Assembly: GCF_905475395.1 (NCBI RefSeq)
Contig: NC_058338.1
Span: forward strand, 4,155,001 to 4,219,000
Length of the DNA stretch: 64,000 nucleotides
Direction: 5' to 3'
Origin: Chrysoperla carnea
Lineage: Eukaryota > Arthropoda > Insecta > Neuroptera > Chrysopidae
Under the pieces are notes generated by a model. That model searched no databases, was not told where the DNA came from, and was given only the letters and a program-made list of their open reading frames with translations. Shown here piece after piece: positions 50,326-60,084 of the stretch. Each line of letters begins with the position of its first letter. Position 1 is the stretch's first letter. A program made the translations under genes and the position numbers.

Positions 50326-52799
50326 TTTCATATTTCATATGTAATCAATCATATGATTATATGTCAATTTAAAAAAGAGACCCCGCATATATCACAAGGA
50401 ATAATATAGGTACATATCCTCTTTAATTTAAACACACCCCCCTCCCCTACCCCCCTCACAGGAAGAAGTCACATATAATATATGTACCTATTACTACCCT
50501 CTAAATTAATAAGTATTGTTTTAATTAAAATAATTTCACAATATAACCTAAATATTTTCTAAAATAAATATTTCTATGGATACATACATACATTACCAAC
50601 CTTACGTCCTACATACATACTAAAGTTTAAGTAACAAAGAAGATCTTTTATAAATCACAATATAAAGAGTTTTGTGTATTGTAGTAGATAGGTACACACA
50701 ACAGAACAGAACACACACACACAGGAGGAGCTCTGGAAATGTGAAGGAATGTGTGGGAATTTTCTCTTTGTCACGATGAAAATAACTAAATCAAAATATG
50801 GGATAACATATATGCTACTTTATAACTACAATATATGCAATATTCATAACATAAAAGATATACAAGTACCATATTACACGAACATATTTTTCTTTGGAAG
50901 ATTAGAGAAAATTATATCAATTTATGGGTCTTTTTTTGATTGCTGGTCGTTTTTCTGGCGTTTATTGATGCAATTTCAAACTCTCATGACGACAAGCAGT
51001 CAATATGGCAGTCATAACGAGGCTTAAATCTTTTTAAAAAAAATTGCAATTATCTATGGAATATTCATTCAAACATTTGAACAATAATGTTATAAATTAC
51101 TATGGTTTCTTACAATTCTTCTATTTTTATATAATAACGCCTCCTGATACTCAGTTTTAAATACAAAAAAAGAAAAAGAAACAAAAATTGGATCTCTTTA
51201 ACGATAGACGATTAGGTAAGTAATTTCTAAGATATCAACTAAAATCGACTACGAGTAATGATATTCTGGACTAGATTCTTTGCTCGACATGACACCTCTA
51301 AAAAAATTCGAGTATATGGATCGAAGCTTCTCTTTAGGTGGAAAGAAAATGGACACTTAGTTTCTGGCCTAATTAGTGCCCTCACGGAACTATGAAAAAA
51401 TGTTTCAAACAAAAGTTGTTTATTTTTTCAATTTTTGTTGTATCTCTTACGGTTTACAAGATGGGTCCTACCGACCTAAGACCCAAAATCGCACAAATTT
51501 TTGTTTTTAACTTCTTTATGTGAGCTTTAATCAATGCAGTCGAACAGTTTTTGTAAAGATTCATTGACTGGCCCAAGATTGCAAGGTATAAATCTTACCG
51601 CCCTCTACCATTTCAGGTTTTCCTATTTTTTCTATGTGAACTCAAGGTCCAGTGAACAACAAGTGAACAACAAGTGCTGTGAGAGAAATGAGGTCTGGTA
51701 ATCCTTAAAAATAATAAACCTACAACTTTACTTTGAGAAAATGTTCATTCCAGAATTTAAAGAAAATGCATTCATAAGCAATTGCTAATTTGCTTCGAGT
51801 ACGTGATGGTTCACACAAAATAATCTTTCCTCTGGCAAATAATTCACCGTGTATCCTAGTTACATCTTCATTGGAATCTCACAATGTTGTTGCAACACAC
51901 AGAGAAAATAGTAATCTTCAAAATAACACAACAACATTCCACCATATTGTATTTGTCAATGAGAAAAGTCAACGCTCAACGCTCAACGACAACGATGAGA
52001 TGAAATATTTAACAAGAATAGTTTAGTCAAAATATAAACCATTCAACCTATGTGTACCTAACCTATACAAATTTTAAAAAAATATCAAAACAAGCAGGTT
52101 ATGTTAGGTATAAGTGAATTACAACATTCAACGCCAATGCGGTTTTCACGTGGAATGCGTTTCATACCTAGGTACTTTATATCTCTATTGTGAAAATTGT
52201 ATTACTCGAAATAGTTGACATATACCTCTCTACCATCTACCTGTGTAAAATGTTACAGAGTACACCACCAGAGAGTACCTACTCACCAGCTCTCTGGTGA
52301 GGGTTACCACATGTTTCAAATGTAAAGGATATACAATAGAGAAGTTGTTGTAGATTCACTATAACGAAATAATATTAGTAGGTGTATGTTAAATAGCTTA
52401 AATGAATGTGATGAAGAATGAGGTTATGTGTATGGGTTTCTACTACGTTGAATTCAAAGGTTTCAAATTCCATTATCATACCGTTGACGCCGTGGTTATA
52501 GATATTTACTGTACTTATATGTTTGTTACATTACCTAGCTGCTTACTTTGACATTATTATTAAGCTTAGTAATTTTATTTCGGGAAGAATATGTCTTAAT
52601 AAGGTTAAAAAAACAACTTTGAAGGAAACATCAAAAGGAAATGTACAAAGTATAAAGTTAACAATGTCAAGAAACCATAAAAATGGGTTTCTTTCTACCA
52701 TCGACAACTAGCTTAAGAAAATCGCATTATTGAAATATTGAAATAAAGCTTATTCCAAACGTTAAACGCCTAAAATCGAGGAGAAATCAAAAACAGTGT
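50326..52799. other. Intergenic, one repeat fragment, no supported gene
   Basis: 51378-51486 is a fragment of the ATACCATG family (GCCCTCACGG, AAAAAATGTTTCAAACAAAA, TTTACAAGATGGGTCCTACC). A short CA repeat lies at about 50711-50724. Open frames at 50749-51027 and 51790-52026 have no recognisable features. Confidence 0.5.
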
Positions 52800-52985
52800 T
52801 AATGACAAGTAAAATTTACAAAATTTAAAAAGCCCCTGACAAATTTTTCAGCTACGGAACCCTAAACTCGCATTTGCACATATCTAAGAACATTCTGCCT
52901 TTTTCCTTAAAAGCTGAGCCGATTTGGAAAATCATCGCTAATTTTCAGTTTTTTCGGGTAAGGAACCCTAAATTCGCGATGAACT
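52800..52985 (+). repeat. Dispersed repeat G, short fragment
   Basis: AGTAAAATTTACAAAATTTA, CTACGGAACCCTAAACTCGC and GTTTTTTCGGGTAAGGAA match the termini and the middle of 46789-47145 (reversed). The frame 52874-53086 lies mainly in it and is not a gene. Confidence 0.7.
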
Positions 52986-53339
52986 ATTTATATTGTTATA
53001 CCATTTTTGAACGCGTAGATAACATAGATAACGAACGAAAAATAAGACAAACGTTAACTCTAAATCGAGTTAATAAACCAAATTGAAGCGACCTTCTCCA
53101 AAATGGAATATTGGCAAATGATTCTACAAAAATTAAGCTTACATTCAATTAAGCTGAGTCGCTTAATAATCAAGCGTTAATTATGCCTGCTGATAAAAGA
53201 ACTTTTACATAGGTTTTACTGTACCACAAAAAAAAACCGATATTTACCTGATATCACTGAAATTTATATTTATACAACTTTCTAATTTCCCATTTTCGGA
53301 GTGAAAGCACTTACTTTTTATTTGACCTATCAGGAATTA

Positions 53340-53905
53340 CTACTATTTTGGTACATATAATGCCATCTATAAATACAAAGTAAAACATAATAATTCAAAA
53401 ATAATATTTTAGTACATAGAGTGCCATCTAATTGCAAATTAAAGAAACTATAAATATTTAAAAAATAATATTTTAGTACATAGAGTGCTATCTAATTGCA
53501 AATTAAAGAAACTATAAACATTTCAAAAATAATATTTTAGTACATAGAGTGCCATCTAATTGCAAATTAAAGAAACTATAAATATTTTTAAAATAATATT
53601 TTAGTACATAGAGTGCCATCTAATTGCAAATTAAAGAAACTATAAATATTTAAAAATAATATTTTAGTACATAGAGTGCCATCTAATTGCAAATTAAAGA
53701 AACTATAAATATTTCAAAAATAATATTTTAGTACATAGAGTGCCATCTAATAGCAAATTAAAGAAACTATAAATATTTTTAAAATAATATTTTAGTACAT
53801 AGAGTGCCATCTAATAGCAAGTTAAAGAAACTATAAATATTTTTAAAATTATTTTAATAACATAGAGTTCTATCTATGAACAACCAAGTAAACTATGGAT
53901 ATAAT
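53340..53905 (+). repeat. 64-bp minisatellite, seven good units plus two degraded edge units
   Basis: The unit begins TATTTTAGTACATAGAGTGC and continues CATCTAATTGCAAATTAAAG. Good units start at about 53405, 53469, 53533, 53597, 53660, 53724 and 53788 (spacing 63-64). The units at 53340 and 53850 are diverged. The last two good units share ATAGCAA in place of TTGCAA, so the array grew by local duplication. Confidence 0.93.
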
Positions 53906-54550
53906 TTATAATCAATTCCATGAAGCATATAGGCAGGAGAACGATCGCTATAGAAAATATTGTCCCCGAAATATGGATAAAATAAGTGAGGCGCTGCGAT
54001 CAATACGTAGTATCAATAAAAGCGGGCTGTTGTGCGCTAATTTCAAATGATATATCAATTTGTACATTATGCTAACAACAACAGCTAACTTCACAAATAC
54101 TACTTCTTGATGACACGCTAATGCTTTAGTTTAATCTTTCTCCTGTTCTATAACCTTCATGGAATTTTAAAAGCTTCTATTCAAAACGATGTATTATATC
54201 TTTAAATAATTGCTTTTTATGTACTTGATTAGTATTTGATGATGATTAGTTTTAGCTATCAAATTAATAAACAAATGCAATAAACTTTATAAACAATATA
54301 CATTGATTTATTGATTTATTATATTTGTAATTTCATTTATTTTTCAGAGATATGAGAACAAATATTATAATTTTGGAGATTATCGACAAAATAATAATTT
54401 TTTCTCTGAACTTTTAAAAGAATTATCTTATTTTAGGTTTACAAAACCTATGTTTTAATTAAACTATTTAAACTGATGTTTAATTATGTTATTTATTTTT
54501 ATCAATATTAATATTTATAATGTAAAGTATTAAGTTAATTATAAGATTAC

Positions 54551-54640
54551 AAATAAGCCGATTAGCTGAGAGAGTATAGCACTTGACTATGAAGCTAAAA
54601 CACGCTATAGTTCGTATCCTGGTGGGATTAACATTTTTAC
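54551..54640 (+). repeat. tRNA-like module 1
   Basis: An A-box-like TTAGCTGAGAGAGTATAGC, an anticodon-arm-like stretch and a B-box-like GTTCGTATCCTGG. The T-arm and acceptor stems do not pair, so this is a tRNA relic or SINE head, not a tRNA gene. 53906-54550 to its left holds nothing recognised. Confidence 0.55.
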
Positions 54641-54799
54641 TTTTAGATTAAATAAAATTTTTCTGAAAATCGTTATATATTTTAAATTTTGTTTTATTTT
54701 TAAAATTTTCTATCCTAATTTTTATTTAAGAACAAAATTATCAATTAATTAATTATTTAGTAAAGGTAAGTAAGTAGTAAGTTAATTATGTGGTATCAC

Positions 54800-54876
54800 A
54801 TAAGCTGGGTGGCTGTGTGGGTATGTCACTTCCGTCTGAAACAAAAGTACGCCGGTTCGTATCCTGGTGTGGTTAA
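54800..54876 (+). repeat. tRNA-like module 2
   Basis: A GCTGGGTGGCTGTGTGGGTA segment in A-box position and GCCGGTTCGTATCCTGG in B-box position, about 40 nt apart. Stem pairing is poor. It shares the GGTTCGTATCCTGGT end with module 1. Confidence 0.55.
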
Positions 54877-54939
54877 ATTTTTACATTAAAATAATTGAAT
54901 TTTTCCTGTTTTTTAAATTTTCCACTCTTTTTATAGTTA

Positions 54940-55400
54940 AACCCGCCCTCTTGTCATAAATCATGTTAATTATACGTATGTCATAAATCACTATTATTTC
55001 AGGGGGTGGGAACTTAAATAATCATAAATATTCTTTAAAATCATAAATCATTTTTGAATAGGAAAACATGTAACAAGGTTTATCTCACTCATATTCTCCT
55101 ATTACAAAATATTAAAATTGTAGTAAAAATATTAAAAAATAGCTTGCTTACTCTAAAATTTGAAACTTTTTAATAGGAGAACATGTCATATAGCTAACCT
55201 CCATCATATTCTCCTATTACAAAATATTAAAAAAATACTTATTTTTCTTGCTTGCTTTTTGTTGTTTGTTAAAATTCTTGTTAAATAAAATTTTAGAAGA
55301 TTTTGTAATAGGAGAACATGATATTTCACAAAAAAAAAGGAATTAGTTTAGTCCCACTTTCTTAATTATATCATAACTCACTCTTCTATCAGGGGTGGGA
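54940..55400. repeat. Hairpin-rich core with repeated ATAGGAGAACATG motifs
   Basis: TAATAGGAGAACATG or a near copy occurs at about 55056, 55171 and 55306. The inverse ATATTCTCCTATTA occurs at 55090 and 55206, giving short hairpins in tandem. CCCAC...GGGGTGGGAA blocks bracket the core (about 54940-55015, 55350-55400) and occur again at 55706-55760. Confidence 0.7.
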
Positions 55401-55514
55401 ATTAAAATAATATAAATCTTACTTATTTGTCGCTTATGGTTCATCACAACAATTATCTAAAAAAGTGACAATTTATCGGTATAACTTATTTAATTAAAAA
55501 TTTATTCGACACAA

Positions 55515-55585
55515 TACTAGGTACGAACCGAGGTTCTCTATAACCAAAGCCGATTATGCTAACCACTACCCCATCGTATACAAAT
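55515..55585 (-). repeat. tRNA-like module 3
   Basis: The minus strand reads GGGGTAGTGGTTAGCATAAT (A-box-like) and CTCGGTTCGTACCTAG (B-box-like), the best tRNA likeness of the four. No paired acceptor stem. A CCCACCCC...GTGGGACTAA body segment lies downstream on the same strand (55400 to 55345). Confidence 0.6.
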
Positions 55586-55809
55586 AAAAAATGTTATTAT
55601 ATAAAACTTTCACTCACCTTTTTCTAATAAACTTATTTTCTTAAACTATTACCTATGAATAATTAATTGTTATTTCATAAAATAAGAAAAAAAGTAATTA
55701 TGTTAGTCCCACCTTCCTACTTATGTCATAAATCAATCTTCTGTCAAGGGGTGGGAATTAAAATAACATAAAATATACTCTCTTACTTAATTAATAAAAA
55801 AAATTCGGG

Positions 55810-55885
55810 CCAAAGCTAGATACGAACCGACGTGCTTTGTAACCGGAGACGACTGAGCTGTCCACTACTCCACCTTGGACATATT
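55810..55885 (-). repeat. tRNA-like module 4
   Basis: The minus strand reads GGTGGAGTAGTGGACAGCTC and GTCGGTTCGTATCTAGC. As with module 3, a CCCACCCC...GGTGGGACTAA segment follows downstream on the same strand (55760 to 55700), so modules 3 and 4 look like two copies of one tRNA-headed element. 55886-56215 holds nothing else. Confidence 0.6.
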
Positions 55886-56215
55886 AGGATAATCAATAAC
55901 GTACTATAAATAACTTTTACTCAACTTTTTACTATGTATAAACTTATTTCCTTTCACTGACCTTTTTTCATTTAACTCATATTAAACTTACCCATCATGA
56001 ATTTCTTTTTACTTACCTTTTTTTCAATAAACTTACCTATAAATGAATAATTGTAGTAATATTTTGTTAAAAATGTAGGTTCTGTTTGATATTCCTGAAA
56101 TCAATGTAAAGGATGAAAGATAAAGGGAGGTATAATATTGAATAATAATAATTAAACCAGAAAAATTGATAAAAACAATATTTTATTATATATATTTATT
56201 TGTACATTCCTTGTA

Positions 56216-56408
56216 GAAATAAATCTGTTCTGGAAGTCAGAATATTTAATTTGAAATTCAGAAAAAGAATATGTAAAGTAAAAATATCTCTGAAAAAGTC
56301 TGAAAATATCAAATAAATTTATTAATCAATCATTTAATGATAGTAAATGGTAATTGATTGAGACTCTTTCGGAAGAAATATTCTGACTTCCAGAACAGAT
56401 TTATATTG
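56216..56408. mobile_element. Short MITE (~190 bp) with near-perfect 29-bp inverted repeats
   Basis: ATAAATCTGTTCTGGAAGTC plus AGAATATTT at 56219-56250 is inverted almost exactly at 56376-56405. AT-rich core, no coding capacity. It lies 350-540 bp past the FKBPL-like stop codon. Confidence 0.8.
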
Positions 56409-56755
56409 CACAAGGGATATTTCACCCAAAATAAATATGAATGAATAATAATGGTTATTTTAAACAGTATAAAATTATTTTTCGGGATAACGTTCTCATT
56501 TTTTCTAAATTTTCAATAATTTTATCCTGAATTTTTTTTAACAGTTCTTTGTTAAATTTTATTTTGAATTTCCTTGGTGGAAAAAATATTTGAAAAAAAG
56601 ATAAGTCTTAGAAAACTCTGAAAAAAACTTAGAAACTTTAAAAAAATATTAGAAACTCTGAATAACTCTGAATTAGACTAGTCCGAAAACGTTGAGAAAT
56701 TCAAAGTTCCTAAGAAAAAAAAAAACAATTTTTAACATAAAAAAACAAACAGTAC

Positions 56756-56761
56756 TTTATT
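56756..56761 (-). terminator. Polyadenylation signal overlapping the FKBPL-like stop codon
   Basis: On the minus strand the stop and signal read TAAATAAAG, so AATAAA shares its first A with the TAA stop. The 3' UTR would be very short. Confidence 0.55.
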
Positions 56762-57600
56762 TAGAACATTCTTTTACACATTTCAGCATATCTTTCTCGA
56801 CTTAAAACTAATTCATGCCGAACATAATTTAATTTTTCATGTACAAATTTATTATTTGGTTCATATTGTAAAAATTTAACCAAATCATTTTCAGCCTTCT
56901 CAAAATCCCTTACCGCCGTATAAGCTAAACCCCGTTTATACAATGATTTCACATGTTCCGAATCTTGAACAAGTATTTTCGAACATAATGGAATCACCTC
57001 TTCATAATTATTCTGCTTTAACTGACAACTAGCTAAATTTCCATACAAGATTAATTTTAAATTTTCAATATCAATCAATTTTACACCATCGATTTCTGTT
57101 GATTCGACATCATCGATTTCTAAAATACATGTGATCAATAATCGACATGCTTTACTAAATCGATAAAATGCATCAATATAACGATTCTGTTGAAATAGTT
57201 CAACACCGCGTTCTTTATGCTTTGTAGCTAATGCATATTTTTTATCAGCTGGAAAATCGAAAAAATATCCGTTAAATTCTAACTTAAGTAATTTTATTTT
57301 AAATGTAATGATTGTTTCATTTAATTGTATTTTCACATCACTAAATTCATTTTCCAACATGGTTTCAAGTAATTTTTCAAATTTACGATCTAATTTCGTA
57401 TCGAATTCACCCATAATACAATTTTGTTCGATACCATTTTTCTCTTGACGAATATATTCGGTGTCATAATTCGATCCATTAATTTCGATATCACTTAAAA
57501 CTATCGTACATACACAACATTCAACTGGTTTTTCACCTATAACGCCATTTTCAATCACTGTTTTGTGTATACCATCTTTGGAAAATACTTTTGACGACAT
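56761..57600 (-). CDS. FKBPL/Bride-of-doubletime-like TPR co-chaperone, intronless, 279 aa
   Basis: A single uninterrupted frame starts at an ATG in a strong insect context (ACAAAAATG). Residues about 10-115 fit a divergent, probably inactive FKBP-like domain; I see no conserved prolyl-isomerase residues. Residues about 120-250 hold three TPR motifs (KERGVELFQQNRY..., NLASCQLKQNNYEEVI..., SLYKRGLAYTAV..DFEKAENDL). The end (CKRMF) parallels the C-terminus of vertebrate FKBPL. FKBPL works with HSP90; the Drosophila relative Bride of doubletime binds the CK1 kinase Doubletime and supports the circadian clock. That role is inferred here. The start codon lies 10 nt after the stop codon of the SDR gene on the same strand, so the two may share a transcript. 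Human FKBPL is about 349 aa, so this version is short at the N-terminus. Confidence 0.88.
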   Translation of the reverse strand: MSSKVFSKDGIHKTVIENGVIGEKPVECCVCTIVLSDIEINGSNYDTEYIRQEKNGIEQNCIMGEFDTKLDRKFEKLLETMLENEFSDVKIQLNETIITFKIKLLKLEFNGYFFDFPADKKYALATKHKERGVELFQQNRYIDAFYRFSKACRLLITCILEIDDVESTEIDGVKLIDIENLKLILYGNLASCQLKQNNYEEVIPLCSKILVQDSEHVKSLYKRGLAYTAVRDFEKAENDLVKFLQYEPNNKFVHEKLNYVRHELVLSRERYAEMCKRMF

Positions 57601-57610
57601 TTTTGTTTTT

Positions 57611-60084
57611 CTAGACTAAAGATTGTGATGGAATTTTACAAGAATTTATAATTGTCTCTTGTAGCAGATCAAATAAACGAATATCTTTAGCTAATGATGA
57701 AAATGGTATTTGTTGATAGTCTAAAATAAAACTACCAGTGGGAAAATTTGATAATAAAGTATGAATTATCGATTGAGCAGCGTCCACGGATGATTTTACG
57801 ATGAAAGAATGTATTGGAGTGTTTAATATGAATAAAACTGGATTGGTTAGTTTTGGAAATTTTGGAAATACTTGTTTTTCACAATTTCCAGGATCCACTG
57901 CGTACACAGAAACGTTGGTCTCTAAAATCAAATAACCAAAAATATTAACAACAAGATTTAAAACAGTTATGAAAACTACTGGCCTTCTGGTTAGATTAGG
58001 TTAGAGTGGTTGTCCTGGGATGGAACACACTTAGAGCAAAGAGTTCATTGTGATACTGAAAGTGAACCAATTGAAGCTGTTTAAAAACAGCAGGAGAGCT
58101 TTGACGTCAACGAACTTAAGGTTGAAGAGGTCGTCAAAGAAAGGCTGGTTTAAGTGAGTCTAACCCCTCATGGCAGTCTATCCCAATAATTGGACAGTTA
58201 TGAAAACCACAAGCAGTTATGAAATGCAAAAGACCAAGAGCAAATCGTTTAAAATTCCTCGGGATTGATGTTTTTTATAAGGTCAGTCTTGGAGAGTGCT
58301 TAAAATCTAACTTCTAATTGATATTGGCTCTTGGATTTGTAATTACGACAAGTACTTAACTATAAAAATCATTCACCTTTCAGTTCTTCAGATAAATGAA
58401 ATGTAAAAGCTAATAAAGCTAATTTTGAAACACTAGTTGCTTTAATATGACATCGTTTCAATATATGATTTCCAATAATTTCTTCTACATCCCGAAATTT
58501 CGGAACATAGTGACACTGTGACGGAATGTTAATAATTTTCGCCGATTTTGAGTTCTTCAATAAGTCTAATAACAAGTAAGTTAAAAAATAAGCACCTAAA
58601 ATTTAAAAACATGTTAAAATTGTTAATTTTTGAAAAAGGGGGCTAGTAAAATGAAACTAAATGTAATTAATATTTACTTATAAAATTAATTTGTAATATA
58701 GAATTAAAACCATCAACAGTGACATTTTGATTTTGATAGACTACTTCAGCGATGTTAATTAAAGCAAAGATTTCTTTATATTCATTATGAATATCAACTG
58801 AAAAATATTTAATAGTTTTCAACGAACTTAAATCTAAGTATTTCACCGAAACACGTTCATTGCCAGTTAAAGTTTTTATTTCTTTACAAATTATATTTGC
58901 TAACTTTAAATTTCTACAAGCAAGAATTACATGTGCACCTGAAAACAATAATAAAGTTCGATTATTTTTATAAATCTACAAGCCCATGCTAAAATTTTTC
59001 GGGTGCAATGACCCACCATGAAGCATGTTGAAAAAGATACTCCTATGTGTAAAATTTAGTTTAAGCACCATGGCGTCAGCTTGCTCAGTACAGGTGAGAA
59101 TAAGAATGTCACACCCCTGGACTGGCAAATATATACGGCGTTGCTAAATATTAACTCTGCATAAGTATTCGAAGTATTCGAAGCGAATTACAGATATAAA
59201 TCACGCAAGGCTTCGGTAATTGACGGGAGATCAACAATTTTTTTTAACTTCCAATGCAGAAATTACCCGATTAATTTCTGTGAAACACCTGTATCCCTTA
59301 AAATTGACGCCCTGATGCTTAAACTAACGTTTACATATAAGAGCATCTTTTTTAAACATGATTCCTGGGTCATTTCATTCGAAAATTTTTAGCATAGGCT
59401 TGTAATCTTTTGGGGATATATTTCACAGAACTAAGAAGGGGCGGATTATCCAGGCGGTTTGTTTAAAAATTTTCAAACGCACGCCCCCTTAATAACGTCA
59501 CGCCTGAAGGCAAGTAGTACGTGCCTACAGGCGTCACTTCATAAAGAGGACGTGTGTGTGGAAGTTTTTAAACAAACATAAAATTAAAGTACTCAAAAAT
59601 TTACAGAGAGACATTCTTTACATGCTCCCCTGGTGAGTATATTATTTTTGTCTCTGGCAGAGGCGGGAAGCGACTTGATTTTGCACAGTTGCCAATGCTT
59701 TTGACAAGTCCTAAAGAAATTTTGATTGAAAGCGTGAGCTTAAGTTTTAAAACAACTTGATTTTAGACGTATGCCCGTAAAAATAACCAACTGAAAACTT
59801 TGTCAAGACAGTAAAATTAATTTACCTCTTTGAGCTAATTCCAAAGCTGTCGCTTTTCCAATCAAAGTAGTTGCACCTGTTACAATAATATTTAATCCAT
59901 TTATTTTGGATGAACAACATTTATAATCAGAACCTGATTTGTATTTTCTAAAAATAAGGCAGAAATTTTTAATAAAGCCATATTTTGTAGAAATAAGCAG
60001 ATTTTGAAATTACTTTAATTGGTATAAGATTATACCAAATACGGAACTCCCAAGGAAAAATTCAATTAAAAAAGTATATTTCAT
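57611..60084 (-). CDS. RDH11-14-like short-chain dehydrogenase, probable pseudoenzyme, 5 exons, 327 aa
   Basis: Exons on the minus strand: 60084-60014, 59947-59826, 58938-58678, 58595-58377, 57921-57611; 984 nt in frame, all introns GT-AG. Exon 1 encodes a hydrophobic N-terminal anchor (about residues 4-20), then KKYKSG...C.SK as in retinol dehydrogenases 11-14. The Rossmann fold follows: cofactor motif TGATTLIG (47-54, middle Gly lost), ACRN (71-74), LDLSSL (99-104), NIAE (126-129) in place of NNAG, N149, S177, then T205-S-V-S-K209 where the family has Tyr-x-x-x-Lys, and a V.PG motif (233-236). With the Tyr gone, oxidoreductase activity is doubtful, though length and fold are normal and the frame is open. 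Family members reduce retinal or lipid aldehydes in membranes. The substrate here is unknown. Intron 4 carries a LINE fragment. The stop codon is 10 nt before the FKBPL-like ATG. Confidence 0.87.
57989..58177 (-). mobile_element. LINE 3'-end fragment in SDR intron 4
   Basis: Matches 23268-23470: GGTTAGAGTGGTTGTCCTGG, TTCATTGTGATAC, AACAGCAGGAGAGCTTTGAC, GAAGAGGTCGTCAAAGAAAG. It is in the same orientation as the host gene. The frame is broken relative to the longer copy. Confidence 0.85.

Noticed and set aside
51790-52026. 78-codon frame with fairly balanced composition
   Set aside because: Includes a short CAACGCT tandem repeat and has no domain, signal peptide or splice context that I can defend.
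55515-55585. Working tRNA gene on the minus strand
   Set aside because: Good box motifs but no paired acceptor or T stems.
57598-57613. Stop-codon readthrough joining the SDR and FKBPL-like protein
   Set aside because: The two frames differ by one base, so readthrough would not give a fusion.
59948-60013. SDR exon 2 reading on upstream through the 66-bp intron
   Set aside because: The frame stays open for a while but meets a stop without any ATG; exon 1 at 60084-60014 supplies a start, an anchor and the right phase.
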